Assembly: GCF_004114915.1 (NCBI RefSeq)
Contig: NZ_CP022219.1
Location: forward strand, 124,001 to 188,000
DNA: 64,000 nt
DNA from: Bradyrhizobium guangxiense
GTDB taxonomy: Bacteria > Pseudomonadota > Alphaproteobacteria > Rhizobiales > Xanthobacteraceae
Direction: 5' to 3'
Positions within the stretch are counted from its first letter, which is position 1, and every line of letters begins with the position of its first letter. Of the stretch, positions 51,870-60,491 are shown one piece after another. The notes under the pieces were generated by a model, which did no database searches, was not told the DNA's origin, and saw nothing but the letters and a program-made list of their open reading frames with translations. Position numbers and translations under genes: made by a program.

Positions 51870-52892
51870 ATGACCCCCTCTCATCTGCGGCGAGCGTTAA
51901 CGGCGGGCGTGTTGGCCGCTCTCACCTCCTTTGCACCGGCGCGGGCCGAGACGCTCGACAAGGTCACCTTCGGCACCAACTGGGTCGCCGAGGCCGAGCA
52001 TGGCGGCTTCTTCCAGGCGGTGGCCGACGGCACCTACAAGAAATACGGCCTCGACGTCACCATCGTCCCCGGCGGGCCCAACGAGAACAACCGGATGCTG
52101 CTGATCGCCGGCAAGATCGATTTCTTCATGGCCGCGAACACGCTGATGTCGTTCGATGCGGTGGCGAACAACGTTCCCGTCGTGACCATCGCCGCGATCT
52201 TCCAGAAGGATCCGCAGGTGATGCTGACGCAGCCCGATGCCAAGGTCAGCAAGATCGAGGACCTCAAGCCGCTGACGCTGTTCGTGTCCAAGGAGGGCAT
52301 GGGCAGCTACTTCCAGTGGCTGAAGTCCGAATACGGCTTCAGCGAGAAGAACGTCCGTCCCTATAATTTCAATCCGCAGCCCTTCATCGCCAACCCCAAG
52401 AGCGCGATGCAGGGCTACGTCCCCTCCGAGCCGTTCGCGGTGGAGAAGGCGGCAGGCTTCAAGCCGAACGTGCTGCTGCTGGCCGACTACGGCTTCAACA
52501 CCTATTCGACCCTGATCGAGACGCGCCGCGACGTGGTCGAGAAGAAGCCTGATCTCGTCCAGCGCTTCGTCGATGCCTCCATGATCGGCTGGGACAATTA
52601 CATCTATCGCGACAATTCCGCCGGCAATGCCATGATCAAGCAGCTCAATCCGGAGATGACCGACGACCTGCTCGCCTATTCCGTCGCCAAGATGAGGGAG
52701 CACGGCATTGTCGATTCCGGCGACAGCCTCAAGAATGGCATCGGCGCCATGAGCGACGAGCGTTACACCTCCTTCTTCAACAAGATGGTCAAGGCCGGCG
52801 TCGTCAAGCCGGATCTCGACTTTCGCAAATCCTACACGCTGCGCTTCGTCAACAAGGGCGTCGGCGTCGAGCTGCGCCCGAGAAAGCCGTAA
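51870..52892 (+). CDS. NitT/TauT-family ABC substrate-binding protein
   Basis: A 340-residue periplasmic protein: signal peptide with ARAE cleavage near 28, then LDKVTFGTNWVAEAEHGGFFQAVADGTYKKYGLDVTIVPGG, typical of NMT1/THI5-like binders, and PNENNRMLLIAGKIDFFMAANTL. It begins a four-gene run that includes the ATPase, permease and a 2-hydroxyacid dehydrogenase. Confidence 0.92.
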   Translation: MTPSHLRRALTAGVLAALTSFAPARAETLDKVTFGTNWVAEAEHGGFFQAVADGTYKKYGLDVTIVPGGPNENNRMLLIAGKIDFFMAANTLMSFDAVANNVPVVTIAAIFQKDPQVMLTQPDAKVSKIEDLKPLTLFVSKEGMGSYFQWLKSEYGFSEKNVRPYNFNPQPFIANPKSAMQGYVPSEPFAVEKAAGFKPNVLLLADYGFNTYSTLIETRRDVVEKKPDLVQRFVDASMIGWDNYIYRDNSAGNAMIKQLNPEMTDDLLAYSVAKMREHGIVDSGDSLKNGIGAMSDERYTSFFNKMVKAGVVKPDLDFRKSYTLRFVNKGVGVELRPRKP

Positions 52893-52895
52893 GGA

Positions 52896-53711
52896 ATGGT
52901 GGCAAGCAAAACCTCATCCGCCGTCGGGACCGGTCTGACGCATCTTGCCGTCAGCCTGCGCGGCGTAACGAAGATCTATGACAACGGCGTCATGGCGCTC
53001 GGCCCGTTTGACCTTGCTGTCCGCAAGGGCGAGTTCATCTCGCTGCTGGGTCCGTCCGGTTGCGGCAAGTCGACCGTGCTGCGGCTGATCGCGCAGCTCA
53101 GCGCGCCGTCCTCGGGGGTCGTGCGGGTGGCGCGTCATGAGGGCGAGGTGCAGCCGGGCCACGGCATCGGTTTCGTGTTTCAGGAGCCGACCCTGATGCC
53201 CTGGGCCAGCGTGCGGGAGAACGTGCGGCTGCCGCTCAAGCTCGGCGGCGTGCCGAAGGCGGAGGGACGCGCGCGGGCCGAGGAAGCGCTCGCCAGCGTC
53301 GGGCTCGCCGATTTCGCCGATAGCTTTCCGCGCGAGCTCTCCGGCGGCATGAAGATGCGGGTGTCGCTGGCGCGCGCGCTCGTCACCGATCCAGATATCC
53401 TTTTAATGGATGAGCCGTTCGCCGCGCTCGACGAGATCACGCGCTTCCGCCTCAACAATGATCTGCTCGCGCTGTGGCGAGCTCTCGGCAAGACCGTCAT
53501 CTTCGTCACCCATTCGGTGTTCGAATCCGTCTATCTGTCGCAGCGCGTGGTGGTGATGACGGCGCGGCCGGGCCGCATCCAGGCCGATCTCCGCATCGAG
53601 ACGGTCGAGCCGCGTGGCGAGGCGTTCCGCACCTCTGCCGCCTATTCCGATTATTGCCGCAAAGTGTCGGCGGCACTGGCGCCGTCCTATTCGGGGCAGT
53701 CGACGCTATGA
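52896..53711 (+). CDS. ABC transporter ATP-binding protein
   Basis: A 271-residue ATPase: Walker A GPSGCGKST at 52-60, Q-loop FVFQEPTLMPW near 93, signature LSGGMKMR near 148, Walker B LLMDEPFAALDE near 170, H-loop VTHSVFE. AAGGA precedes ATG 52896, three bases after the binding protein; its stop overlaps the permease start by ATGA. Confidence 0.95.
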   Translation: MVASKTSSAVGTGLTHLAVSLRGVTKIYDNGVMALGPFDLAVRKGEFISLLGPSGCGKSTVLRLIAQLSAPSSGVVRVARHEGEVQPGHGIGFVFQEPTLMPWASVRENVRLPLKLGGVPKAEGRARAEEALASVGLADFADSFPRELSGGMKMRVSLARALVTDPDILLMDEPFAALDEITRFRLNNDLLALWRALGKTVIFVTHSVFESVYLSQRVVVMTARPGRIQADLRIETVEPRGEAFRTSAAYSDYCRKVSAALAPSYSGQSTL

Positions 53712-54526
53712 ACGCGCAAACGGCCGTCATCGCAAAACCGTCTAGCGCGCAACGTGCAATGCGTCTCGTGCTGCCCGTCATCGTGTTCGCCGCCGGCCTG
53801 ATCGCCTGGGAACTGGTGGTCCGCTTCAAGGACATCCCGCCTTACGTGCTGCCGGCGCCGTCCGTGATCGCGCTGACCCTGATCAAGGACTGGGCGGTGC
53901 TGTCGCAATCGCTCGCGACCACGCTTCTGACCACGCTCGAAGGCTTCGTCGCGGCCAGCATCGGCGGCATCGCGCTGGCGTTGCTGTTCAACCAGTCGAA
54001 ATGGGTGGAATACTCGCTGTTTCCCTATGCGATCGTCCTCCAGGTCACCCCGGTGATCGCGATCGCGCCGCTGCTTCTGATCTACCTGGAACAGCAGACC
54101 GCCGTCGTGGTCTGCGCCTTCATCGTCGCCTTCTTCCCGGTGTTGTCCAACACCACGCTCGGGCTCAATTCGGTCGATCGCAACCTCGCCGGCCTGTTCC
54201 AGCTCTACGGCGCATCAAAGCCGCAGACCTTGCGCTTTTTGAAGCTGCCTGCGGCATTGCCCTACATTCTCGGGGGCCTGCGCATCGCAGGCGGCCTGTC
54301 GCTGATCGGCGCGGTCGTGGCCGAGATCGCGGCGGGAACGGCGGGCGCCGGTTCGGGGCTTGCCTACAGGATCGCGGAATCAGGCTATCGATTGAACATA
54401 CCCCGCATGTTCGCGGCGCTGCTGCTGTTGTCGCTGGCCGGGATTGTCATCTATGGGGTGCTGGCGCTAGTTTCGCACCTCGTTTTACGGCGCTGGCACG
54501 AGAGCGCGCTTGGAAAGGAAAGCTGA
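53708..54526 (+). CDS. ABC transporter permease
   Basis: A 272-residue integral protein with six hydrophobic segments and an EAA-like loop (NLAGLFQLYGASKPQTLRFLKLPAALPYILGG) near 160-190. The ATG at 53708 shares ATGA with the ATPase stop, and the next gene begins within its stop codon. Confidence 0.93.
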   Translation: MNAQTAVIAKPSSAQRAMRLVLPVIVFAAGLIAWELVVRFKDIPPYVLPAPSVIALTLIKDWAVLSQSLATTLLTTLEGFVAASIGGIALALLFNQSKWVEYSLFPYAIVLQVTPVIAIAPLLLIYLEQQTAVVVCAFIVAFFPVLSNTTLGLNSVDRNLAGLFQLYGASKPQTLRFLKLPAALPYILGGLRIAGGLSLIGAVVAEIAAGTAGAGSGLAYRIAESGYRLNIPRMFAALLLLSLAGIVIYGVLALVSHLVLRRWHESALGKES

Positions 54527-55515
54527 TGTCTACCGGTTCGATTTCGTCCGAAAAGATCGACCTTCTGATCTATGGGCCGGTGCGGCCGATCCTCGAGAAC
54601 GGGTTTTCCGATCATTTCGTCGTGCACAAGGCCGAGACGCGCGGCGACCTCGAGCGGCTGACGCCCGCGATCCGTGACAAGATCCGCGGCGCCGCCGTGA
54701 CCTATCACACCGTGCGCGCCGACAGGGATTCGCTGTCGCAACTGCCCAAGCTCGAGATGGTGGCGAGCTTCGGCGTCGGCTACGATCATATCGACGCCAA
54801 ATACGCGGCCGAGCACAACATCATCGTCACCAACACGCCCGACGTGCTGACCGAGGAGGTCGCCGACGTCGCGATGGGCCTGCTGATCTCGACCTTGCGC
54901 GAGTTCATCAAGGCCGATCGCTACGTCCGCTCAGGACTATGGCAGACTCAGAACTATCCGCTCAGCGTCGGCTCGCTGCGCGACCGCAAGGTCGGCATCG
55001 TCGGCATGGGCCGGATCGGCCAGGCCATCGCGCGCCGGTTAGATGCCTCGCTGGTGCCGGTGGTCTATCACTCGCGCAATCCGTCGAAGGACGTCTCCTA
55101 CAAGCACTATCCCGATCTGATCGGGATGGCGAAGGCGGTGGACACGCTGATGGTGATCGTGCCGGGCGGCGCTTCCACCAACAAGATGATCAATGCCGAG
55201 GTGCTGAAGGCGCTCGGCCCGCGCGGCGTGCTGATCAACGTCGCGCGCGGCTCGGTGGTTGACGAGCCGGCGCTGGTCCAGGCGTTGAAATCGGGCACCA
55301 TCCTCGCCGCCGGCCTCGACGTGTTCGCGGCCGAGCCGAACGTGCCGGACGAGCTCAAGTCGATGCAGAACGTCGTGCTGCTGCCGCATATCGGCTCGGC
55401 CTCGGTGGTGACGCGCAACGCGATGGACCAGCTCGTGGTCGACAATCTCAAGGCCTGGTTCGCCGGAAAGGCGCCGCTGACGCCGGTGGCCGAAACGCCG
55501 TTCAAGGGGCGCTGA
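54526..55515 (+). CDS. D-isomer-specific 2-hydroxyacid dehydrogenase
   Basis: A 329-residue NAD(P)-dependent reductase: nucleotide motif GMGRIG at 160-165 and catalytic Arg241 (NVARGSVVDE), Glu270 (DVFAAEP) and His288 (LLPHIGSA). It reduces an oxo-acid to a D-hydroxy acid. The ATG lies in the permease stop (TGATG) behind AAAGGAAAG. In an importer operon it may process the imported compound's product; glyoxylate or hydroxypyruvate are usual substrates. Confidence 0.93.
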   Translation: MSTGSISSEKIDLLIYGPVRPILENGFSDHFVVHKAETRGDLERLTPAIRDKIRGAAVTYHTVRADRDSLSQLPKLEMVASFGVGYDHIDAKYAAEHNIIVTNTPDVLTEEVADVAMGLLISTLREFIKADRYVRSGLWQTQNYPLSVGSLRDRKVGIVGMGRIGQAIARRLDASLVPVVYHSRNPSKDVSYKHYPDLIGMAKAVDTLMVIVPGGASTNKMINAEVLKALGPRGVLINVARGSVVDEPALVQALKSGTILAAGLDVFAAEPNVPDELKSMQNVVLLPHIGSASVVTRNAMDQLVVDNLKAWFAGKAPLTPVAETPFKGR

Positions 55516-56237
55516 TGTCCGTTCTTCGGGTCGTTGCATCCGCCGTCGCGCCCTCTTTGGTCGCGATCGGCGCCGTCGCGGCCTCCTTGGCCGCGATCGG
55601 CATCGCGCATGCGCAGGATGCGACGAGCCTGAAGAAATCGATGCCCGGGCAGTGGGAGCTTTCGACCACCGAGCGCAGCAAGACCTGCGTCGTCACCATG
55701 AAGGGTGACGCCGCAGGCCAGGGCTACAAGCTGGAGCTGGAGCCCGCCTGCAAGACCGCGCTGCCTTTCACCAAGGACATCGTCGCCTGGAGCGTCAGGG
55801 GACTCGATATCGTTCGCCTGCAGGATGCGACCGGTGAAGCCGTGATCGACTTCACCGAGGTCGAGGCCGGCATCTTCGAGGGCCTGCGCCAGGGCGAGGG
55901 CGTCTACATCCTGCAGGACCTCGCGGCCGCCCGCTCGATGGCCAAGTCGATGGACCAGATGATCGGCGACTGGGCGATGGTGCGCGGCAACGGCCAGCCG
56001 GTCTGCGGGCTGACGCTGACCAACACCGAGGCGGCGCCAGACAATTTCCAGGTCTTCCTCAAGCCGAAATGCGACGCGGCCATCGCGCAGTTCAACCCGA
56101 CGCAGTGGCGGCTCGAGCGCGGCCAGATCGTCCTGATGTCGAAATCGGGCGAGGTCTGGCAGTTCGAAGCCGACGACAACGCGCAGTGGCGTCGCGTGCC
56201 CGACACCGCCGACCCCCTGATCATGCTGCGTCAGTAG
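55515..56237 (+). CDS. AprI/Inh-family metalloprotease inhibitor-like protein, two domains
   Basis: A 240-residue exported protein. After a signal peptide (AVAASLAAIGIAHAQD), two Inh-type beta-barrels follow: the first begins at PGQWELSTTERSKTCVV, the second at IGDWAMVRGNGQPVCG. Each has the Trp and Cys pair of the fold. Inh proteins inhibit secreted serralysins; no such protease gene is in the window. Start overlaps the dehydrogenase stop (TGATG). Confidence 0.85.
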   Translation: MSVLRVVASAVAPSLVAIGAVAASLAAIGIAHAQDATSLKKSMPGQWELSTTERSKTCVVTMKGDAAGQGYKLELEPACKTALPFTKDIVAWSVRGLDIVRLQDATGEAVIDFTEVEAGIFEGLRQGEGVYILQDLAAARSMAKSMDQMIGDWAMVRGNGQPVCGLTLTNTEAAPDNFQVFLKPKCDAAIAQFNPTQWRLERGQIVLMSKSGEVWQFEADDNAQWRRVPDTADPLIMLRQ

Positions 56238-56304
56238 GCGCCGCAAAACCTGACCTCATCCTGAGGGCCCGCCGCAGGCGGGCGTCTCGGAGGATGGCCG
56301 CAGA

Positions 56305-57690
56305 TTACGTCGTCAGCTTCGGCGGCGGTGCGGTGCCCTGCGCCCATTTCTCCATCTTGCCAAGCACGCCCCAGGCCGCCAACGCCAGCGAGATCGGCAT
56401 CGCGAACTGGCCGAGGCCCGGCACGGCCGACACGATCGTTCCGAGCAGCCCGGCAAGGCCTCCCGCATTTGGGCTCGCCGTCACCGAGGACAGCAACGCG
56501 GTGATCAGCGAGCCGCCGATGCCGAGCGCGGTCTTCTTGCCGTCGAGCAGCTTGCCGATGGTTTCGCCGAGCGCGCCGTTGACCTGGCCGAGCATCGGCT
56601 TGCCGTCCTTGTTGAGCAGCGCGCCGAGCAGGTCGACGACCTGCTTGAGCTGATCGACGGGGGCCGGGGTGGTCGGGTTGACAGGTGCTGGCAAGGGCGC
56701 AGCCCTGTTGACGAGAGAGAACAGCCGTTCGAACAGGTTGATCGGATCGTTGGTGGCAGGCAGCGTGTTGCCCGGTATCGTCGCCGGCAGCGTCGTGCCG
56801 CCGGATGACGGCCGCAGCACTTGCGCAAGGTCCTCCAGCCGCGTCAGGACGTGGGATAGATCGGCGGTCTGCCCGGCAGTGCCCTGCGTCGCGCGGGTGA
56901 TGGCGGCGACCGTGGCAGCGTCGAGCAGCCCGGTATCCCTCAGGCCGTTGTGTTGCTGAAACTGCGAGACGGCGGCCCTGGTCTTCGGCCCGCTGATGCC
57001 GTCCTCGGCGAGCGGCGGATTGGCGCCGAGCTTGTTGAGCGCCTGCTGCATCAGGACGATCGTCGCGGCCGCATCGTCTTCGGGCTCGGCGCGACCGGCG
57101 AATTGCGGAGCGTCGTCGAGCGTGATCGAGGAATCCAGCGCCATCATCGCATGCAGGATCACCGCGGTGCCGAGCTGGGAATCGACGTGATTGGAGTCGA
57201 ACACGTGGTCGCGGACGAATTTTCCGGCGCGTGCCTCGGGCGGTCCGTACAGCGTCGAACCGCCATAGAGATAGGGCGAGTTGACGCCCTTGGCGTGATA
57301 GCCGAAACCGTTGAACGCCTCGAGCCGGAACAGCATCCGCGCGATTCCCCAATCCTGGGCGCCGACGAAGTTCTCGATTCTGAACGCGTCCACGGCGCCG
57401 TCGACGAAGGTGGCAAACGGGCCGCGTCCCTTCGGAACGATGGTGGTCACGCGATGCAACGGCTCGCCGTTGCCGAGATAGGTGTCGAAGTCGAAGTTGG
57501 ACTCGCGGTAGTGGCACAGCGCGGCAAAATGCCAGGGAACGCCCGTCAACCGCTCGATCTGCTGATAGGTCGCCTTGCCGTTGAGGGCCTTCCGGGCAAC
57601 CGCATTGGCCTCCGCAAGGCGCCCGGGCCGGATCTCCAGGCGGGCCCAATTCCGCTCATATTCGGCTTTCAAACTCTCGAATGAGATCAT
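56305..57690 (-). CDS. Lysozyme-like and peptidoglycan-binding protein with hydrophobic C-terminus
   Basis: A 461-residue protein. Residues 10-185 match phage-type lysozyme/transglycosylase domains, with the catalytic glutamate Glu63 in HYRESNFDF and the NGEPLHRVTTIVPKGRGPF segment. Residues 211-270 are a PG_binding_1 domain (VLMQQALNKLGA, then GISGPKTRAAVSQFQQHNGL). A Pro/Ala linker follows, and residues about 375-455 are Gly-rich and hydrophobic (three helices ending WGVLGKMEKWAQG). No signal peptide is seen. It could be a cell-wall hydrolase whose tail inserts in the membrane; the ribosome site is GGGAG before ATG 57690. Confidence 0.82.
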   Translation of the reverse strand: MISFESLKAEYERNWARLEIRPGRLAEANAVARKALNGKATYQQIERLTGVPWHFAALCHYRESNFDFDTYLGNGEPLHRVTTIVPKGRGPFATFVDGAVDAFRIENFVGAQDWGIARMLFRLEAFNGFGYHAKGVNSPYLYGGSTLYGPPEARAGKFVRDHVFDSNHVDSQLGTAVILHAMMALDSSITLDDAPQFAGRAEPEDDAAATIVLMQQALNKLGANPPLAEDGISGPKTRAAVSQFQQHNGLRDTGLLDAATVAAITRATQGTAGQTADLSHVLTRLEDLAQVLRPSSGGTTLPATIPGNTLPATNDPINLFERLFSLVNRAAPLPAPVNPTTPAPVDQLKQVVDLLGALLNKDGKPMLGQVNGALGETIGKLLDGKKTALGIGGSLITALLSSVTASPNAGGLAGLLGTIVSAVPGLGQFAMPISLALAAWGVLGKMEKWAQGTAPPPKLTT

Positions 57691-57946
57691 TGTCCACTCC
57701 CGCAAATAAATGAATTATCGAATCTCCGCGCAAACGAAGGTGGGACGGGTGCCGTGATCAGCGCGCAACGCCAGCGTGATCTCCTGCAAATCTGGCAGCT
57801 CGCCGGCCGGTCGCATGTGAAATAGCTTACAGCTTTGATGGGAAATCAGCGGCGGAGCCGGAGAGGCGTTGAGCCATCGTCTGCGAGGGAACCGGCACGG
57901 TCGTCCGTCCGTTAGCGAAGCGAGACGGTCCGGCAAGGAGGCCTGC

Positions 57947-58321
57947 ATGGCCAAGCGCGTCCTGGCGATCGGCATCGAGCCCGGCAATGCCGATTATAGC
58001 GCATTCCCGCAGCTCACGCCGGAGCTCGTGCGCGGCTACATCGAGGCGCAACTGTTGCGCCTGCGCGATCTCGGCTTCGAGGTCACGAGCTGCCTGATCG
58101 ATCTCGACGCCACTGCGGAAGCCGGGGTCACGGCGGCGCTGCGCGAGGAGCGCTTCGACTGCATCGTGATCGGCGCCGGCCTGCGCGAGCCGAAGGAGCG
58201 CCTCGTGCTGTTCGAGAAAGTGCTCAACCTCGTTCACCGCTTGGCGCCGGATGCCGCGATCTGCTTCAACACCACACCCGCCGACCCCGCCGAGGCCGTG
58301 CAGCGCTGGGTCGAGCCGTAA
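57947..58321 (+). CDS. Conserved protein of unknown function
   Basis: A 124-residue protein with an alpha/beta look: KRVLAIGIEPGNADYSAF start, a strand VTSCLIDLD, and FDCIVIGAGLREPKERLVLFEKVLNLVHRL toward the end. The order of strands suggests a small response-regulator/flavodoxin-like fold. AAGGAGG precedes ATG 57947. Function unknown. Confidence 0.8.
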   Translation: MAKRVLAIGIEPGNADYSAFPQLTPELVRGYIEAQLLRLRDLGFEVTSCLIDLDATAEAGVTAALREERFDCIVIGAGLREPKERLVLFEKVLNLVHRLAPDAAICFNTTPADPAEAVQRWVEP

Positions 58322-58797
58322 CGTCCGATCGGCCGCTTGGCGCATTGCCCGCGGCATGGTCTGAGCCGCCTTCCCGACGCCGTGGGGGGGGCCGCTGTCA
58401 CCTCGAAGCCAGGCAGTCGGGCGTTGAGCGCACTCTCTTGCGCGCTCGCATATAGGTTGTTAGTCTGGTCGCGCACTCTTGTTGCATGAATGCACGTAGA
58501 GCAGGTGCGACGCCGCTATTGCCGGCGTGAGTTGGTTTGCCAGCGCAGGCGTGTGGCTTGCCTGCGCGTTGCCGGATGAAGAGTTGAACGTCCGCGGTTA
58601 AATGCCCGCGGTCGAGGCTTCGAATTATTTGAGCTGTTTTGAAATTGTGGGCGGGCTCTGACTCGATACGAGTGGGCATTCGCTCTTCGGTCGACAATCA
58701 AGCAGGAGAGCAATTTCCACCGCGCTTCATTCGTTCGCAGCCCGGGGGCCTTGGATTTATTGCCGATCCTTCATGATCATTGCAGGGGGAAGTGTAC
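58322..58797. other. 476-base non-coding leader before the four-gene module
   Basis: No coding frame with a ribosome site is visible. It contains GCGCAGGC at 58543-58550 with GCCTGCGC at 58560-58567 (eight-base stem, nine-base loop), and two CCGCGG boxes at 58594 and 58608. From 58620 the composition turns A/T-richer, as expected of a promoter region for the genes that follow. Confidence 0.5.
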
Positions 58798-59223
58798 ATG
58801 CCGAGACGGATACGCGAATTCTCACTGCAGGCGGCCGGAGGCCAGCCCGGCGGCGCCGCGGATGGTTATCTCGACAAGGTCGTCAAATACGTCCCGGCGG
58901 ACATCATCGCGGCTTGGACCGCAATCGCTGGGGTCCTCAGGCCTGTGGTCGGAACCCAGCCTGCGACCGGAGCACACCTCACGTTGTTGGTGATCTGCTT
59001 CCTGATCGTGATGGGGGTGGCCTATTGGTGGACACTGAAGGCAACTGCGGAGGCGGGGCAACCGCCGGCCACGAAGCAGGCGATCGTTGCGGTCATTGCG
59101 TTCGTTGTCTGGGTGCTCGCGCTTGGTGACCTTCAGGACGCCCTGAAGCTGCTCTCCTGGTGGGACATTGTCTACGCAAAGGTGATCCTGATCCTCTTTA
59201 CGTTGATCTCCGGCAAACTGTGA
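58798..59223 (+). CDS. Small multi-span membrane protein, first gene of an uncharacterised module
   Basis: A 141-residue protein with an N-terminal soluble stretch, an amphipathic LDKVVKYVPADIIAAWTAIAG segment at about 25-45, and hydrophobic segments near 61-80, 94-110 and 124-139. I recognise no named family. GGGGGAAG precedes ATG 58798. The next gene follows by 86 bases. Confidence 0.75.
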   Translation: MPRRIREFSLQAAGGQPGGAADGYLDKVVKYVPADIIAAWTAIAGVLRPVVGTQPATGAHLTLLVICFLIVMGVAYWWTLKATAEAGQPPATKQAIVAVIAFVVWVLALGDLQDALKLLSWWDIVYAKVILILFTLISGKL

Positions 59224-59309
59224 ATTTCGTACGGAGCTGGACGATGGTCGCACGGCTCGGGTCAGGTTGATGACGACAGTTGCGAAGATCCAGCGCATCT
59301 GAGGTCGCA

Positions 59310-60491
59310 ATGACTGTTGAGAATAGTCTGGAACCGCAAGGACGGGCTGTACCGCGTGTGCAGATGATCGTCCTCTACGCGGCGGCGGCTGCGGTCGGAA
59401 TTTCGCCCTTCGCTTATTTCGCCGTGTCCTGGTTGGGCATCGTGATAGCATTTGCACTTGCTATGACCACGGCCCTTCTTGCGACGCGGCAGCGGCGCTT
59501 CTACGCGGGCGATCCGCCGCGTCCGGTCGAAGCTGCGATTGCTCTGCTCGGTCATGCGATGGGCGGCGCTGTGGCTGGCTTCCTGGGCCTGAGCTTCTTC
59601 GCGGCGCTGCGTTACGGTACCGGACTTATCCTTTGGCTGGTCGGTCTTTCGCCGCCGGGGTCGCTGTTCTGGTGGTACGAATTCGTCTCTCTTGCGCTTG
59701 CCTTGTTCTTGCTATTCGCAATCACCTTGAATGATGCTGCCGAGTTTCTGGATAAAGTCTACCCGGCCGTGCCCCGACGTGGCTCTCCGTTCGCCGAATT
59801 TCTGTTTCAGCCAAAGCAATTTCGCGCGTGGCTGTCAAAGACGGGAATCGCCGCCGGCATCGTCGTGGCAATTGTCCTCACCCGTACGGACTCGCTGCTG
59901 ATCGCGTTCGCGTTAGAGGTGTCGCTGATACTCATCGCTGTCGATCTTTGGGAGCTGAAGTCGCCCGAGCGGTCGGCGTCCTCGCCGGAGCCATCGGTCG
60001 CCCTGATGCAACAGCTGCTTCAAGCGGCGGGATATCAGGTGCGCATCTATCCCGCGACCGGCAGAAGCGAGCCCGACGCACTCATTGGAGTCATTGACTT
60101 TCTGGCCATACGGCCCGACCGTGCCATGGCGGGCTGCGTCACCGTCAACGATGACCCGCAATATTTGCGTGCGATGGCGGCAAACCTTCAGACCGCGGTC
60201 TGGGGACTCCAGGACCAGCTTCCGCCCAAGGAGCGCACCCGGATCGAGATCGAACCCGTGATTGTGCTTGTCGACGGGTCCGCCTCGCGTCTCGCCGACG
60301 AACCTGCAGTCTCCGCTAGCATTGATCGGATGTACGTCCGCCTCATTCGAAGCCCCGCGCTGAACGAACTCTCGACGATCGTCAACGACACCGATGCCGA
60401 AAGGATTGCAAAGGCCGCACGTGAGCTGTTCGACCCTCCGCTGGAATGGAATGACGCGCTGGAGGCAACAGGCGGATTGTTGCGCCCATGA
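59310..60491 (+). CDS. Multi-span membrane protein with cytosolic alpha/beta domain
   Basis: A 393-residue protein. Residues 19-60, 77-100, 104-140 and 180-215 are hydrophobic, then a soluble domain follows from about 225. Its segment LMQQLLQAAGYQVRIYPATG and later VIDFLAIRPDRAMAGCVTVN has the helix-strand-strand order of restriction-endonuclease-like (PD-(D/E)xK) folds, with Asp256 or Asp263 but no E/QxK, so it would be inactive if it is one. This is a weak fold guess. Its stop overlaps the next start by ATGA. Confidence 0.75.
   Translation: MTVENSLEPQGRAVPRVQMIVLYAAAAAVGISPFAYFAVSWLGIVIAFALAMTTALLATRQRRFYAGDPPRPVEAAIALLGHAMGGAVAGFLGLSFFAALRYGTGLILWLVGLSPPGSLFWWYEFVSLALALFLLFAITLNDAAEFLDKVYPAVPRRGSPFAEFLFQPKQFRAWLSKTGIAAGIVVAIVLTRTDSLLIAFALEVSLILIAVDLWELKSPERSASSPEPSVALMQQLLQAAGYQVRIYPATGRSEPDALIGVIDFLAIRPDRAMAGCVTVNDDPQYLRAMAANLQTAVWGLQDQLPPKERTRIEIEPVIVLVDGSASRLADEPAVSASIDRMYVRLIRSPALNELSTIVNDTDAERIAKAARELFDPPLEWNDALEATGGLLRP

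Noticed and set aside
56305..57690. Prophage remnant
   Set aside because: Only a lysozyme-like gene is present; no capsid, tail, terminase or integrase genes surround it.
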